The position numbers and the translations under genes were made by a program. Shown here in pieces: positions 50,111 to 62,344 of a stretch of 64,000 bases of DNA (positions are counted from its first letter, which is position 1; the number at the start of each line of letters is the position of its first letter). The stretch spans positions 7,608,246-7,672,245 of the forward strand of contig CM055098.1 of assembly GCA_029204225.1 (NCBI GenBank), read 5' to 3'. The notes under the pieces were generated by a model that did not search any database, was not told the DNA's origin, and worked only from the letters and a program-made list of their open reading frames with translations. Source of the DNA: Diphasiastrum complanatum (Eukaryota > Streptophyta > Lycopodiopsida > Lycopodiales > Lycopodiaceae).

Positions 50111-52188
50111 AATCTGCTGGGCTTGCTGGCAGCGAGCATTCATTTCAGCATTTTTGGAATATCAATCCAAAGCAAGAGCAAGTAGATGACTGGAGGCCGA
50201 CACCTGTAAATGAGACATATACAAGGAGTGATAGCCCAAGAGAGGACCTTAGTTGGGCCATTACCCCCGTTAGAAAGGTGGAGGACGTCAGAGATTTTGA
50301 AGATCAAGGCATTGTGCATGACAACAATTCCCCTCAGGGTCTGGACGATAATGCACCATGTTATATCAAAGAAATTGGATATGGAGATCAGAGTGTTGGA
50401 AGTAGTTTGAAAAATGATAGGGTTTACTCTCCGGCTCCATTAGCTGCAAGGGCACCGACTCAAAATCAAATTCAAAATTTTGCTTCACTACAGCGTCCAG
50501 TAGGTGCTGCAAGAGGAGGGCCGCCCGTTGCAGCCTTTACAGTGCAGTGCTCTGATTGCTTAAAATGGAGGATGATACCAACGAAGGAGAAATATGAGGC
50601 AATTAGGCAGTGTATTTTGGAGCAACCTTGGGTTTGTGAGAATGCCCGCAGTTGGCGGCCTGGTGCTTCATGTGAGGACCCTACTGATTTTTCGCAGGAT
50701 TCAGGCGCACTGTGGGCAATTGATAGACCCAACATTCCTCGTCCCCCTCCTGGTTGGGAGCGTAAATTGGTTATACGCGGCGAGGGCTCAACAAGATTTG
50801 GTGACATGTGCGTGCTCTCAGTGTCCTTTTGTCTTTTATTTTTCAATTGCAAAATAGCATATGCCATTTGGATAGGTAACCTGGTGCTTTTATGTATTGC
50901 CCTAAGTATGTTACTACCTCTATATTACCTCGTTTCATGCCTCGAAAGTTCTCTCTAGTGCCTCACTGATGTTGCATATGACTTGTGGCACCAAGTAGGC
51001 TTCCTGGTACAGATTGAGTTTCTCGCAAAAACATTACGTGTTTTTGATGATTATGTATTTTCCAAGTTTGGAAGAAGCATTGACGGTTTTTTGTCTTTAT
51101 CAAACTCTCATCAATTGACTGATTGTGTGCTCGTTTCTCATTTTCCAGATATTACCACAGTCCATGTGGGAAGAAATTGCGCTCTATGGTGGAGGTTGAT
51201 AAGTAAGTGTCCTAGTTTTGAACTTCTACGAGGGTTTTGTCTGCACGGCCATGTATTCTTGTCTCATCAAATCTTGGTTCTCTATGGTGGCAGGTTTTTA
51301 AAAGAGCATCCAGAATATGTTGAAAATGGCGTCAATCTCTATCAGTTTTCTTACACTGTTCCTCAGCCGCTCAATGGAGGGTATGTACGTCCACGAAAAA
51401 AAGATAGAGAAACCATGAATCACAGTGCAGCTGCCAAGTTCCTTCTACATCAAACGCTTGCCAAGCAGCTTGGAGATTCAAAATGTCCCGGCAAATCTAT
51501 GAGGGGAAGCCTTAAAAGAGTTTTTGGAAAGCTAATTGCACCGAATCACGTTCCAATAACCAGTCAGATTGCACCAGCATCTGCTTGTCAGACTTTTACT
51601 GACAGGATGGTGCCCTGCGCAAATGCTCAGACTGCAGGTGGTAGCTTGTGCTATCCAAATGACCTTCAAATAGCATCTCAAAATGCCCGGAGTGAGTTAT
51701 CAAAAGGTGAACGGACTGTGAAAAGCGAATCATTTTCAAGATCTATTTCTGGTACTGATCAATTCTCTTCACATTTGCAGAGAGGTGCTAATGATTGTGC
51801 TAATGATTTCAGTAAGAGTCCTTGTCAAGAAGTCCAAGCCTGTGTCAGTCAGATTGATGCAGCAAATTCAAGTCAGCAAATAGTTTATCCATTTGCTGGG
51901 TACAGTGATCCTAGCTCTGGGGTACCACAGTTTTTGAGGAAAAAACGTCGAACGGTCAGGTTATCTTCTATCATTGACCTGGAGTCCGATGTTAGCAATT
52001 GGAGGTCAAATGAACAGCATGATATGCTTGGCAGCTCCACACTTCCATGTACAGATGTTTTTATTGCTGAAAGATCAAATGAAAGTCAATCCCTCACAGC
52101 TGATTTATCAAATTTTGATCTGACTGAAGGTGCAACGTCATTTCCTGGTCTCTCTTCTGAAATCCGTCCTTTAGGATCCTCGTTGTAA
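50111..52188 (+). CDS. CW-type zinc finger plus methyl-CpG-binding-domain protein
   Basis: Three firm exons: 50111-50807, 51149-51202, 51294-52188 (stop TAA 52186-52188), with GT-AG introns 50808-51148 and 51203-51293. With the two tentative 5' exons the protein is 575 residues. CW domain, about residues 172-220: VQCSDCLKWRMI with Cys 174 and 177, then PWVC (203) and GASC (215), the four zinc ligands, and the Trp pair. MBD, about 236-305: PRPPPGWERKLVIRGEG, then across the splice FGDIYYHSPCGKKLRSMVEV and FLKEHPEYVENG. Plant proteins of this class (MBD1/2/4/12-like) place CW before MBD and act on chromatin in the nucleus. Here the C-terminal tail is long (about 270 residues) with a basic KKRRTVRL patch. 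Splicing restores the MBD precisely, so the gene looks intact. Confidence 0.9.
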
Positions 52189-54446
52189 CTAGTTAATGAA
52201 GTAATTTGTTTTGGCCAACTTGCAACCAGATTTTTTCTACTGGTTCCAGTTACCAAATCTTATATGTAGCAATCCCGTTTTTTACTAATTACAAACATCG
52301 ATTGATATTGCCTACTTAAGTTTGAAACGGCTCTGTAATTTGTATCGAAACCTAAAATCTAGGTAAAGTTTCCAATTTCAATGACTAAATTTTCTTGCAA
52401 CTGAAAAGGATGTCAACTTTAAGCGCATTTCATTTCTGGATGTGTTTCTACTGGCTGGTGAAGCTTCTCAATAATCTGCATCTTGATGAAGGTAAATGGT
52501 CCTCGACAGATCCTTGAAGATAAATCAGTGACTTTCCATGTAAAATGTTTGGGCAGCTCATGCACTGAACTAAGATAACTTTCTGGTCTCTCACCCAGCG
52601 TTTCTTTTATCCACGTATTTGGCTCTTATTTATAATGACTTGAGTAGCTATGGAAAAAACACAAGTGACACCACCTTTGATCATCTATATGAGAGCATAT
52701 GGGCCTCATTGATGATTTGACTGCATCGATAAGCTTGGACAATTTGATCATCTATATGAGAACATGTGTAGAATTGGGGGTCTCATTGATGATTTGACTG
52801 CATCGATAAGCTTGGACGATTTGACAACATTTCTTGATCACGGGTCTATCTCCACTTATGCCAAGCTTGTTAATGACCTTGGTCTTGGTTCCTTATCTTT
52901 TCAGTGAATCTGACTATGATGTTTTTGTTCTCTATCGATGTTATTCCACTACCTACAAGACAATTCTTTGGATAATCTGCTAGACACAAGAATTATTGCT
53001 GTTCTCAAGCACAGGTTCTGTTGGAATCTGACTACCATATCTTTGTTCTCTATCGATGTTATTCCACTATCTATGAGACAATCCTTTTGGATAGTCTTTG
53101 CACGACGCATATGATACCGCATTTTACTCTTTGGTGCCCAGAAATCTATGCCGTGGTTTGTGCTTGATTATACAGAGATTTCTACGGGACAATATTTCTA
53201 GCCTTGTCATTATCCATTGTTTTGTTACCATCGTATGCAGGGATCCTCTTATGCAAGGATCCTCTGAAGGAAGAGGTCGTGGCTTGAGCTCCTACCCTCC
53301 TTGGAGAGTTTCCATTAGGTGTTTGCTGGTTCAAGTTTTGGATTTTGATGTTGAATGATGAATGGTGAATGTGTTAATAGCAATGAGCTTATTATAGAGA
53401 AAGATTACGCGTCATTTTGATGTTGTGATCGTTTTTTAAAATGAATGAGAGAGTAGAGGATTCTACAGAGTACGGGATAGATGAATTATCTTCTTTGCTT
53501 TTGGATCTTTGTCAGGCTTGAATATTGTCTCTCAATGTTTTATGAAAGCTCTATACAGCTCTCTATCGGACGAAGTCTCACTGTAGTATTAGGATGGCAT
53601 TTGAAAAAGCTCTTCCAAGCTTTCTTGTAGCTTGGTGAAGAATCTTGTTACGATGTGTGCCGGTTTTGTGCCACCGCCAGAGAGCTAAGGGCTCCTTTCG
53701 TTTTGTTTGCACTTAAGACTTTCTTCTGGGATTCTATAAGGTTCGAAGGTCTCTTTTTTGTCAAATAAGATTGGTTCAGTTGATTATTAGTGTGGTTGTT
53801 CCCATTTTGTCATGAGAAATACATAAATTATGCCATTTGGCTCTATTTTGGGCTTGTTAGCAAATACTAGCAAAGAGCTATATCGTCCAAAATTTGAACA
53901 AACCACACTTTGAAGAACAGAAAATTAGCTCTTGCTTTTTTACAAAGACAGGCAACTAGTTCAGGCACTAACTTACCAAGATAGAAACCCATCTAACATC
54001 ACTCTATATAATTATGCAGTGGTCAGTGTTGTGCATTTCACTCAACCTCGAGAAGAAAAACATCCATGAATAGTGGTCATCATGGTCATCATTGTGCATT
54101 TCACTCACCTCAAGAAAAAATCCAGTAATCCATATTCCTTGGAAGCTTTTGCATTAAGGATGAATGTTACATCAAAGCCTTCGGTCATTTAATTGCAGAT
54201 CTAGTTTGTTTTCTGAAGTCTTGAAACTGTTGAGGATAATTTTGGAAAATCGTGTGAAAATTTCAAATGCATAAAGCATGTATCCATAGTCCAAGAAGCT
54301 CCATGCTGGATATTCTAAAGTACAATGGTACCATGGATCTAGTGAGATTCTTGCAGGTCTACAAAGAAATGAAAGGATTCAAGTCTTTTGGGGTCATGTC
54401 CTTTTTAATGGCCTTAGGCTTGGCCATCAAAGTTACTTTAATGTAT
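52189..54446. other. No gene seen; 3' UTR of MBD gene and duplicated blocks
   Basis: Holds direct repeats: TCATCTATATGAGA...AAGCTTGGAC (52681, 52748) and GAATCTGACTA...TCTCTATCGATGTTATTCCA (52906, 53024; spacing 118). The frames around them have coding-like but broken text that I cannot assign. Confidence 0.5.
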
Positions 54447-54822
54447 TCATCCTGCTTTACCCAATTGTCTACATCCCCCAAAACTGCGACCTTCACTTTT
54501 CAACTTGTCCCAATATTTATTCACTATTAATTTTTTACACTCCTCGGTATTTATAATCTTTGGGTTGTTTTTCAGTAATTTCCTTACAAACCCAAGATGA
54601 ATGTTGATCCCAGTTGAGAAAAGTATTATTCGGTCTTGTCTAGTCATTGTTTAATTGCTCATCTTTTCTCGTCGTGTCTTCTTGTTGAGCCTTATTGTTT
54701 GTTTCTTCTTGATGAACACTTGGCTCCATCATTTTATTGGTTGTTGTTTGCATTTTCATGACAAATAGGCTTGGGTGCTCATCTTTTTCTATCAGTTGTC
54801 TTTTTGAGGTAGTCTCGATCAA
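54447..54822 (-). other. Two weak frames, possible retroelement scrap
   Basis: The frames 54822-54640 (Lys/Glu/Gln-rich) and 54647-54447 (KYWDKLKSEGRSFGG) are adjacent and in the same direction. No domain is recognisable; recorded only as a possible decayed gene. Confidence 0.2.
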
Positions 54823-57040
54823 TTGTTCTTTTCAATCCATTCCTTCACATACCTTTGCTCTCTGAAGGAGTATCTAGCTTCTTTGCAAGTACAATTTATT
54901 TTCTAGTTGCTTTGTTGACGCTTCTAATCTACATTTTTTTTTTGTATATTTCTTTGTCTCGGTTGTCTTTAGCTTTCCATGATTGCTACTCTGCTATTGA
55001 ATTTTTTTGTTGGCTCCAATTTTGGTCTATGATTTGGCTTGCACATTTTTCTTAAAGCCCCTTTTGTTGTCGGTGCAAGTTATAAAAGTGTGTAAGGGAT
55101 TGACATTTTGAATGCAAAATTTGATGCATCGTTGGCTTTGTCAATCTCTTGAAATGTTACATGTGTTTTGGATTTGACGGAATCATATTTTTCTGTTTTG
55201 TTACTATCAAAGGCTAGAGGAGATTGATGTTACAATCATACAATAGGGATGCCATCTTCGAAAGAGAATGTGGTTTACTCATGTACAAAACATTTTCACT
55301 TTCTTTTTTTTGCTTTACAAATCATGAACACACTCTTGGGGCGATCTCCATGCCCCTAATAATGGAGTTAGTGTGACTTCTTGAATAAACCACGGTGTAG
55401 TTTTACTAAGTTCTTTAATGGACATGGAAGTGGTAACAATTACAAATATATAGCTTGAGCTCCAAAGTTAAAAGACATAGCAAAAACAAAAAACTTATAT
55501 GAGCAAACAATTTTCCTACCCTTTATCGTACTGTATAATTGGCTCATTATGTTCCAAGAAAGCCCAAACATATATTTTTGCATGCAAAATTGAAAAAACT
55601 TCACATCAGTGCATGAGATAAATGGATTACTATTCACAACACAAAATTAACATATTCCTAAATGGATTACTATTCACAACACAAAATTAACATATTCCAT
55701 GTATCTATTTCACATTCATCATCTAAAACACATTGCCCTTTATGTGAGATTAAAATTGTCCAAATTACTTTGCCGGATAATGTAACCTCATTGTTTGGAT
55801 CAATGGGAGCCTTCGATGTTCCTAGTCCAAGATTTAAGAATGAATATGCACAACATATTTAATGTAACTAGTGCAATTTCAAAAACAAATAAAACTCGCA
55901 AGCATACAAAAAAAAAATAGCAACCTGCTTTTGCGTGTTTCAAGTGCACACAAAAGAGACTCATTGGTGTCTGTTGTCACTATGCATTGTCCTATGACCA
56001 TGCAAGCATGAACCGTAGAGCCACATCCAATGAGAGGGTAAAAACTGCATTTTTTTTACAAGAAAAATCCACGAGAAATTGCTTAAATATAGGGATTTTT
56101 TTATAGACCACCACACTATGGGTTTCAAGATGCAAGTTCTAAAAATCTCTCAGACAATGGAAGGTGATGACACTATAGATTTGTCTCACTATTACAAAAG
56201 GACATGTCAACCTTATCGAAATTTCCATGTGGGGGGTGTTGTCTAGCTTTAGTATGATACAAGATGAACAAGTAAAGCAAATGAATCGACAATCGTCCAC
56301 AAAAAGCCATTTGTCAAGATTTCCATTCGTGAATTCTTTTAAAAAAACACAAAACAATAATTATTAAATATTGTCAGAATACTGTAAAAAAAGTGAGTTG
56401 TATGAGAGGTTGACACCACCAAATTACTCATGACCAACTCAGATTTTAAGAGCTATCTAACACAATTTGGATCTAGGCAAAAGCTCTAGTACACAAAAAG
56501 TAATCATCATCCAAAGTCAAGCAAGTTTCATATGCATGTTTTTGAAAAAACTAAGTAAATCTCATTATGGAAGAGCCAAACAAGCACCTTGCTCTCGGGT
56601 AGAAAGAGAAACCAACCAAGCTCTCAGGTAGAGAGAGAAAGGACAGAGTATGCTAGTCAAAAATTTGATCAACTCTCAAAATCATGCAACTACAATGAGA
56701 CTCCACATCCATATAGTGCTAGCTCGAGTTCCTACTCAATTAAGCATGTGGTGACCTTTAAAAATGATGGGATCCATGATTTGCGCCTCTCAATTTGATT
56801 GGACCTCAATATCCAATGTGATAAGGTTCTTGGCTTATGATGCACCACTTTTAGTTTTGCTCTCCTTACAATCTAGGACATGTGTCCACACCTCATGGGA
56901 CTCAAGACGGATGTCTAATTGCCTATCCTAACCATGCATTTTGATTTGTGCAAGTCTTGAGGAGTTTGAGGCCCAACCTCATGATGACACTTGGCATGAT
57001 TCTACTTGACTAGCTTTTGCCTACTTTCACATTGCTTTGT
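54823..57040. other. No gene seen; perfect 40-bp tandem duplication
   Basis: A 40-bp unit beginning AAATGGATTACTATTCACAA occurs twice in perfect tandem (55620-55659, 55660-55698). Otherwise AT-rich without domain text. Confidence 0.6.
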
Positions 57041-57082
57041 AAAACAAGCTATTTTAAGGCATGAATTAGTTGATGCAAATAG

Positions 57083-57160
57083 GCCTACTACTCACACGTG
57101 GGAACATGCTCCACACATGTGTGATTTACATTTGTACATGAAAATGAAAATTAATCAAGC
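57083..57160 (-). repeat. LTR scrap related to copia B LTR
   Basis: TAGGCCTA, GGAACA, CACACATGTG, GTACAT and TTAATCAAGCT occur in the same order as in 34410-34497. Probably a remnant of the same LTR family in the same orientation; extent unknown. Confidence 0.4.
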
Positions 57161-57456
57161 TAAACTTTTCATATTTTTCACAAATACTATGATGCACAAG
57201 TCACTTTCTTGCTTAACAAATCTTTTTCCCTAACATTAACAGCCCTTTTGTTACTTATACAATTGAATTCATTATAATACTATTGAAAGGCCTAACTTTG
57301 TTGAAAGGTAACTACTCACATCAAAGGCTAGATTGCTTCAAGGACCTCAAAGAGTATCACTTGAGGGGATAACTCCTTGTGTCTCTTGGAAATCAATGCC
57401 TCTTTGGATGAGACTCCCACACCATTCGAAACCGTCTCCTCCCTCATTGTGTATGT

Positions 57457-57581
<125 letters not shown>

Positions 57582-57958
57582 GGACTCTTCTTTATCAAAA
57601 GTTACCACCCTTAATCATGCTATAAACAAACATATATGATTTGATGGTCCTAAACTTTGTTGCCTACCCAACCTTTTTGGATACTTTTCAAAAAATATGT
57701 TCCCACCATTTTTGGCTGAAAGGGAGCTTCCACGACACTTCCTACGAAACCATTATATGTAGCCTGTCTCGAATGAGTTTTTTCTACTATACGGTGAGAA
57801 GAAGGTTGGAAGAGATGGCGCCCTCCCTGGCTTGAAGTTATTAGCTTTAACTCTACGGTATGTGATTTTGCTCATTTCATGTATTTGCATTCATCTCTTG
57901 TATACTTATGAAGGTTATCAAGTGTTCTAGATAATAAATGTGAAGGTATGAATCCGCT

Positions 57959-58290
57959 GTCCAGCAATGGATCAACGAGGATTCATATAACTTTTTTTGG
58001 CATGACATTCCCTTCAAATACTAGCCGATGACCAGCGATGGACCAACGATGAGGCTTACTCAAATATGGAGAAGCGAAGATATATGAGTTGTTGTCCCGC
58101 GATGGACCTGCAGCAATGTATCTTGAGCAAGATACTCAAAAAGTTGATATATATGGTAAGCTGTCCAGCGATGGACCAGCGATGAACCAATGCTTCCTCC
58201 CACATACTTTATAAAGCATGATAATGATAGTTATGCATCACATATGGTAGGTTGAGACAAGAGCTTCATAATGACCAGCGATGAAGCACT
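57959..58290 (+). repeat. Interspersed CCAGCGATGGACCA motif cluster
   Basis: Five clusters of CCAGC(G/A)ATGGA(C/T)CA-type sequence, at about 57961, 58031, 58095, 58163 and 58273. Several are doubled (GACCAGCGATGGACCAACGATG). Spacing is about 65-110 bases. They lie about 2 kb upstream of the RT-bearing frame, in the same strand context. Confidence 0.65.
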
Positions 58291-59990
58291 TCCGATCTCA
58301 TGAATGGTTGTATGGATTCAAACTCCTTATCATAGATATGAAAGGATGGTAGTTTGGTTTGTTAACTACAGTTTACAGTATACTTTACTATCCTTCAAAG
58401 GATAGCATGAATGTGTGGTTGTTTCATAAGTAACTAAAGGTTATATACATACTACAGAGACGAAGCTATTGTAGTATCATGCTATTATACTAAAGATACA
58501 ACTCAGACACTGGCACGTTATGATTATGATTAGTATACCTCATGCTGTAACTGGTTTTGTTATCATGCTTGTGAATGACTGCTATTTCAAAGGGAATACT
58601 ACTGTGTTTAAGCACTAACATATAAAACTTGCGCTCTTTGTAGCATCAAATATTACTACTATCTTCATTTTCGATTAGGTTCGGTTTTGAACCATAAAGC
58701 TATAAGCGTTTGCAAAGGTATGCACATTAAACCATTCGCTTCAGATTTGTATAAGCAATGAGTAGTAGGCTCTCCTTAATGTACTTACTATCGGTTTCAC
58801 AATGGCTGACAATAACGTTATGAATGGTTTAAGTCTAAGGAAGACAAGAGCACTCGAGGGACTAAACATGGCATCCTCACAAGAAACCACTGCTACAATC
58901 ATCCAGGTATGAGTTTTCCGAACAGTTTTCAGATTTTGCAAGCATCACCTATGCTTAAAAGGTAACGTGTCTCTTCACAAATGTATTCCATTCTAGGCGA
59001 CTAATAACGATCCTAAACACAGAATTTAGTTGGTTTCTACTCAGTTCGACTATATCACTTCATAAGTAATGTAAATTTTCTGTGTATAATGACAACCACG
59101 CTGTCCCGAAGCAAGATTTCTCCTCCAATTATCTTGGACATCATGGATTTGTGTAAGATAAACGGTTCTTACAAAAGGATTAGAATGGCACGGATCAGCC
59201 CTAATACCTTGTAAAAACCATGAGAACGTCATCAATAAAATGAAGCCTATCCGATACATGGGTCCTAAAAAACCACAAATTGGATATGGAGTTACGATAA
59301 ATGTAAGTTTACTCGTAGCTACACTATTCAACCATGGCTTGTGTAAATTTATTACCCATTCAATTGTCATATCAGAATATGGTGAGATACGATTGGAAAA
59401 CATGTATATGCTCAGGAGTATGGACAGTAGTGCATGACATTTCTTAGGTCACCCAGGTTAGAATAGTATGGATTTTCTCTGACACCAACACACGTGTTCA
59501 CACCATTTCTTTTAGCGATAAGCAATATATACGATGAGAACTTTTCATACTTTTGTTATAAGCAAAATACTACGGACCAATGCCGAAAAACTGATCAACA
59601 TGGCACTCGTCCTGATATGGTAACAGAGGGGCTTGACCTATCGCTATAAAATCGTCAACTAACGCTCAGCTATGACACCTGTCTTCCCCACTATACTAAC
59701 TCATGCGGTTTTGTGTTGTGGGATGGTGGCAAGGACGTTTTGAGAGTGGTTATGCTATATGGTACTTTACTGTATTGTATTTTACTTTTCAACTTTATTG
59801 TACCTTGTTGGTTTATGAATAAAAGCTTCAAAGGGTTTGGTGTTGCTTTGTCAAGAGGAACTATGTAAAATTGTGTATCTCTCTCTGCACCCTTGTGGTG
59901 TAACTCCAACTATTCCTTGGTTGGGATAGTACTAAACCCTTACCTTTTATCCGGTTCATAAGCTAACAGAGGTCTGTTTTCATGTTTTAG
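58291..59990 (+). other. No certain gene; possible short 5' exon at 58802-58906
   Basis: ATG 58802 opens MADNNVMNGLSLRKTRALEG and runs 35 codons to CAG|GTATGA, a good donor. It could be a 5' exon or leader peptide of the element downstream, but no continuous junction to the 60-kb frame could be built. Confidence 0.25.
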
Positions 59991-60002
59991 TCCATATGAT
60001 GG

Positions 60003-62344
60003 TTTCAAGATGCTGCTCTTTTGGGTTATGAGGTGCCCCTACCTCCACCTAACCATTTTATTCAGACGCTTATCTGTTGTATGAAAAAGGCCGTAATGAT
60101 GTATTCTTTTATCATTGACACTAATAGGGCTACTTGTTCTTCTACTGGACATGAAGATAAGGTTTTGTGTTTGAATTATCTATTGGGGACTTTGGACTGG
60201 GTTAAGATCTATCTAGATTTTGTTAAAAAGAAGGATACTTTGAGTCTAGTAGAAGATCTGTATGGCCAGCTCAATGAATTTGTCGAAAGATTTGAAGAAG
60301 ATGAAAGATTTTTTAATCTACATATTAAGAAAGTCTCTGCGTGCCTTGAGAATGAGAATGGTAATTCTTCTATTGATGTGCCACATACTTCCTCTGATGC
60401 ACCACTTTCACCACACCCTTTGGTCTTTTTAGATGAGCTTGATGAGGACAGTGCTTCCCAGCTTGAATTGTTTTCTCAAGATATCTGTGATATTGGTGAC
60501 CAATCTTCATATGACTTATGCCAATCCAAAAACTGTCAAATCTCTTTTGTACCTAGCAGAACTATTGAGTTCAAATCTGCCTTTATCGCCTATAAGCTTT
60601 GGAGCCTTCCCACTGTCAATTTTCTTGCCTCTGTGCCTATCGACTTTTGGATCTTTGAGACTGGCTTCAATAGGATGAACCTTCACCAAGCAAGAATCTA
60701 GAACTAGAACCGACCTTTCTTTAAATGTAGATGTGGTGATAAATGCAAATATAATTTGTCCATTATCTGGTTTGACCACACCATTTGTTATATGATGAAC
60801 AACCTAGGCAAGTTCTTCCCTGGTGCTTCTCTCCAAAACCAAATGAATGCTTTCTTTCTATGGCTACATAAGCCCGCCGGAGATGTGGTTAAGACACACC
60901 TTACCTTTCTTTTCATTCGACAGTACATGGTTGATGCCTCTATTGAGCTTGCCAAAGATTCTTTTGCCAAACTCCTATCACACCTAGGCGATGCTGAAAG
61001 CGTACGAGAGATAGAGCGCCAGCATCTTAGCGATGGGACGTCTACAACTGACTACTAGCAGTGATTTAGGGAGCTCTTTTTTACATCTATGTTACCGCAA
61101 TAGAGTTTTTGAAGCAATCCATGTGAAGGCCTTTTATGCTCATGTTTTATTCAGACTATTCGCTGTTGTAGATGAACGCTTTCATGATATTACGTTCGGT
61201 TGGACTTACCTACCAAGTGTCAAAAGTGATTGGTATTTTTCCTATGATATTTTCTGTGATTTTGACATAGAAAACTTACATTCACGTGAATGCTTATCTC
61301 TTAATAGATTCAAGAACTTCGTTGCAAATAAATATGGGCATGTTATTTCTACAGATAGCAATATTGTTAAGAGCCCGATTTTACGTAAATCTTTAGAGAT
61401 GGGTCTCAATCATATTACCTTACGAAAAAACAATGTGAATGAGGTGGCTTCTGAACTTTATGATGGATGGTTCAAGCTAATCAAACTTTTGCCTACGCAT
61501 GAACATTTAAATGAAGAAACTATAAGGGAGCTTGTGACTTTATGTAAAAACATTGCCATGGAATTTATCAAAAAAAGAACCTGGCTATATGGCAATAAGG
61601 ACACAACTGCAAACATACAAACTGCTAAAAATGAAAGATTATGGCTCACAAATATGCTCTACATCAATGACATTGATAAGGCACAACACAATCCCAGTTT
61701 CATATGTAAATTCCTTGTACGGAAGCTTGCCCTAGATAGGCTTAATAGTCCTGACTTCAGCCCCTTTCCTAATGATCAAGAAAACTCTGTTACGGAAACT
61801 ATCACTTATGTCATGGAAAAGCTAAATGGATTTTTACCCAACATCTTCATGGGGAATGACTCTTTGCCATATCTACTTTGTACGTACAAAGCCCACAAGG
61901 AATCTTTTAGATGGATTACCAATGCGCATGACTGTTGCTTTACTAAACTCGCAAAATTCCTAATAGGAGCTCTTGGTATGCTGTCACCATTTCTCAAGGA
62001 AAGTGCAAGCCTTAAGGCAAAAACATACAAGGGTATCCTAAATGTGGATACATGCTTATTTTGGCAGTGTGAGTCCGCAATTGATTTTTATCTCAATATA
62101 CCATCAAAGATTACCAATGTATGGGTTGCAGATATCTCTAAGTGCTATGAAAACATACCTTTAGATGCCACTGATGGGCTGAAAACTATCATGAATAAAT
62201 CCGTTACATATGCGTTCAAACATTCTAATAAGATGTTTCTGAGTTTCAAATGGGAACAAGAAAGGGATGCCTTTAAATGGTCATGGAAAAATAAAAAGTC
62301 GGAAGGGTGGTACAACATCGATAAAATTCTCTTATGCTTGTGGA
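60003..62344 (+). pseudogene. Reverse transcriptase of uncertain class, Penelope-like/telomerase-like motifs, interrupted
   Basis: A frame from about 60003 (first internal ATG 60081) runs to 61058 with two TAG (60699-60701, 60705-60707), then a one-step frameshift at about 61033-61058 leads into 61033-62344. Near 60720 there is a short Cys cluster, FFKCRCGDKCKYN. RT text: LPYLLCTYKAHKESFRWITN matches the Y-x-L-x3-K-x-H-K...R-x-I fingers pattern, and VWVADISKCYENIPLDATDG matches motif A (D-x-S-x2-Y-x-N-I-P). This pattern is typical of Penelope-like elements and related non-LTR RTs, not gypsy, copia or L1. Motif B and the Y-x-D-D are absent because an LTR begins at 62345, right after LLCLWM. 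No GIY-YIG nuclease is visible. Class assignment is inference. Confidence 0.6.

Noticed and set aside
50983-51293. In-frame extension of the last MBD exon back to 50983
   Set aside because: The text is not MBD-like. Splicing at 50807/51149 and 51202/51294 restores the conserved domain, so this stretch is intron.
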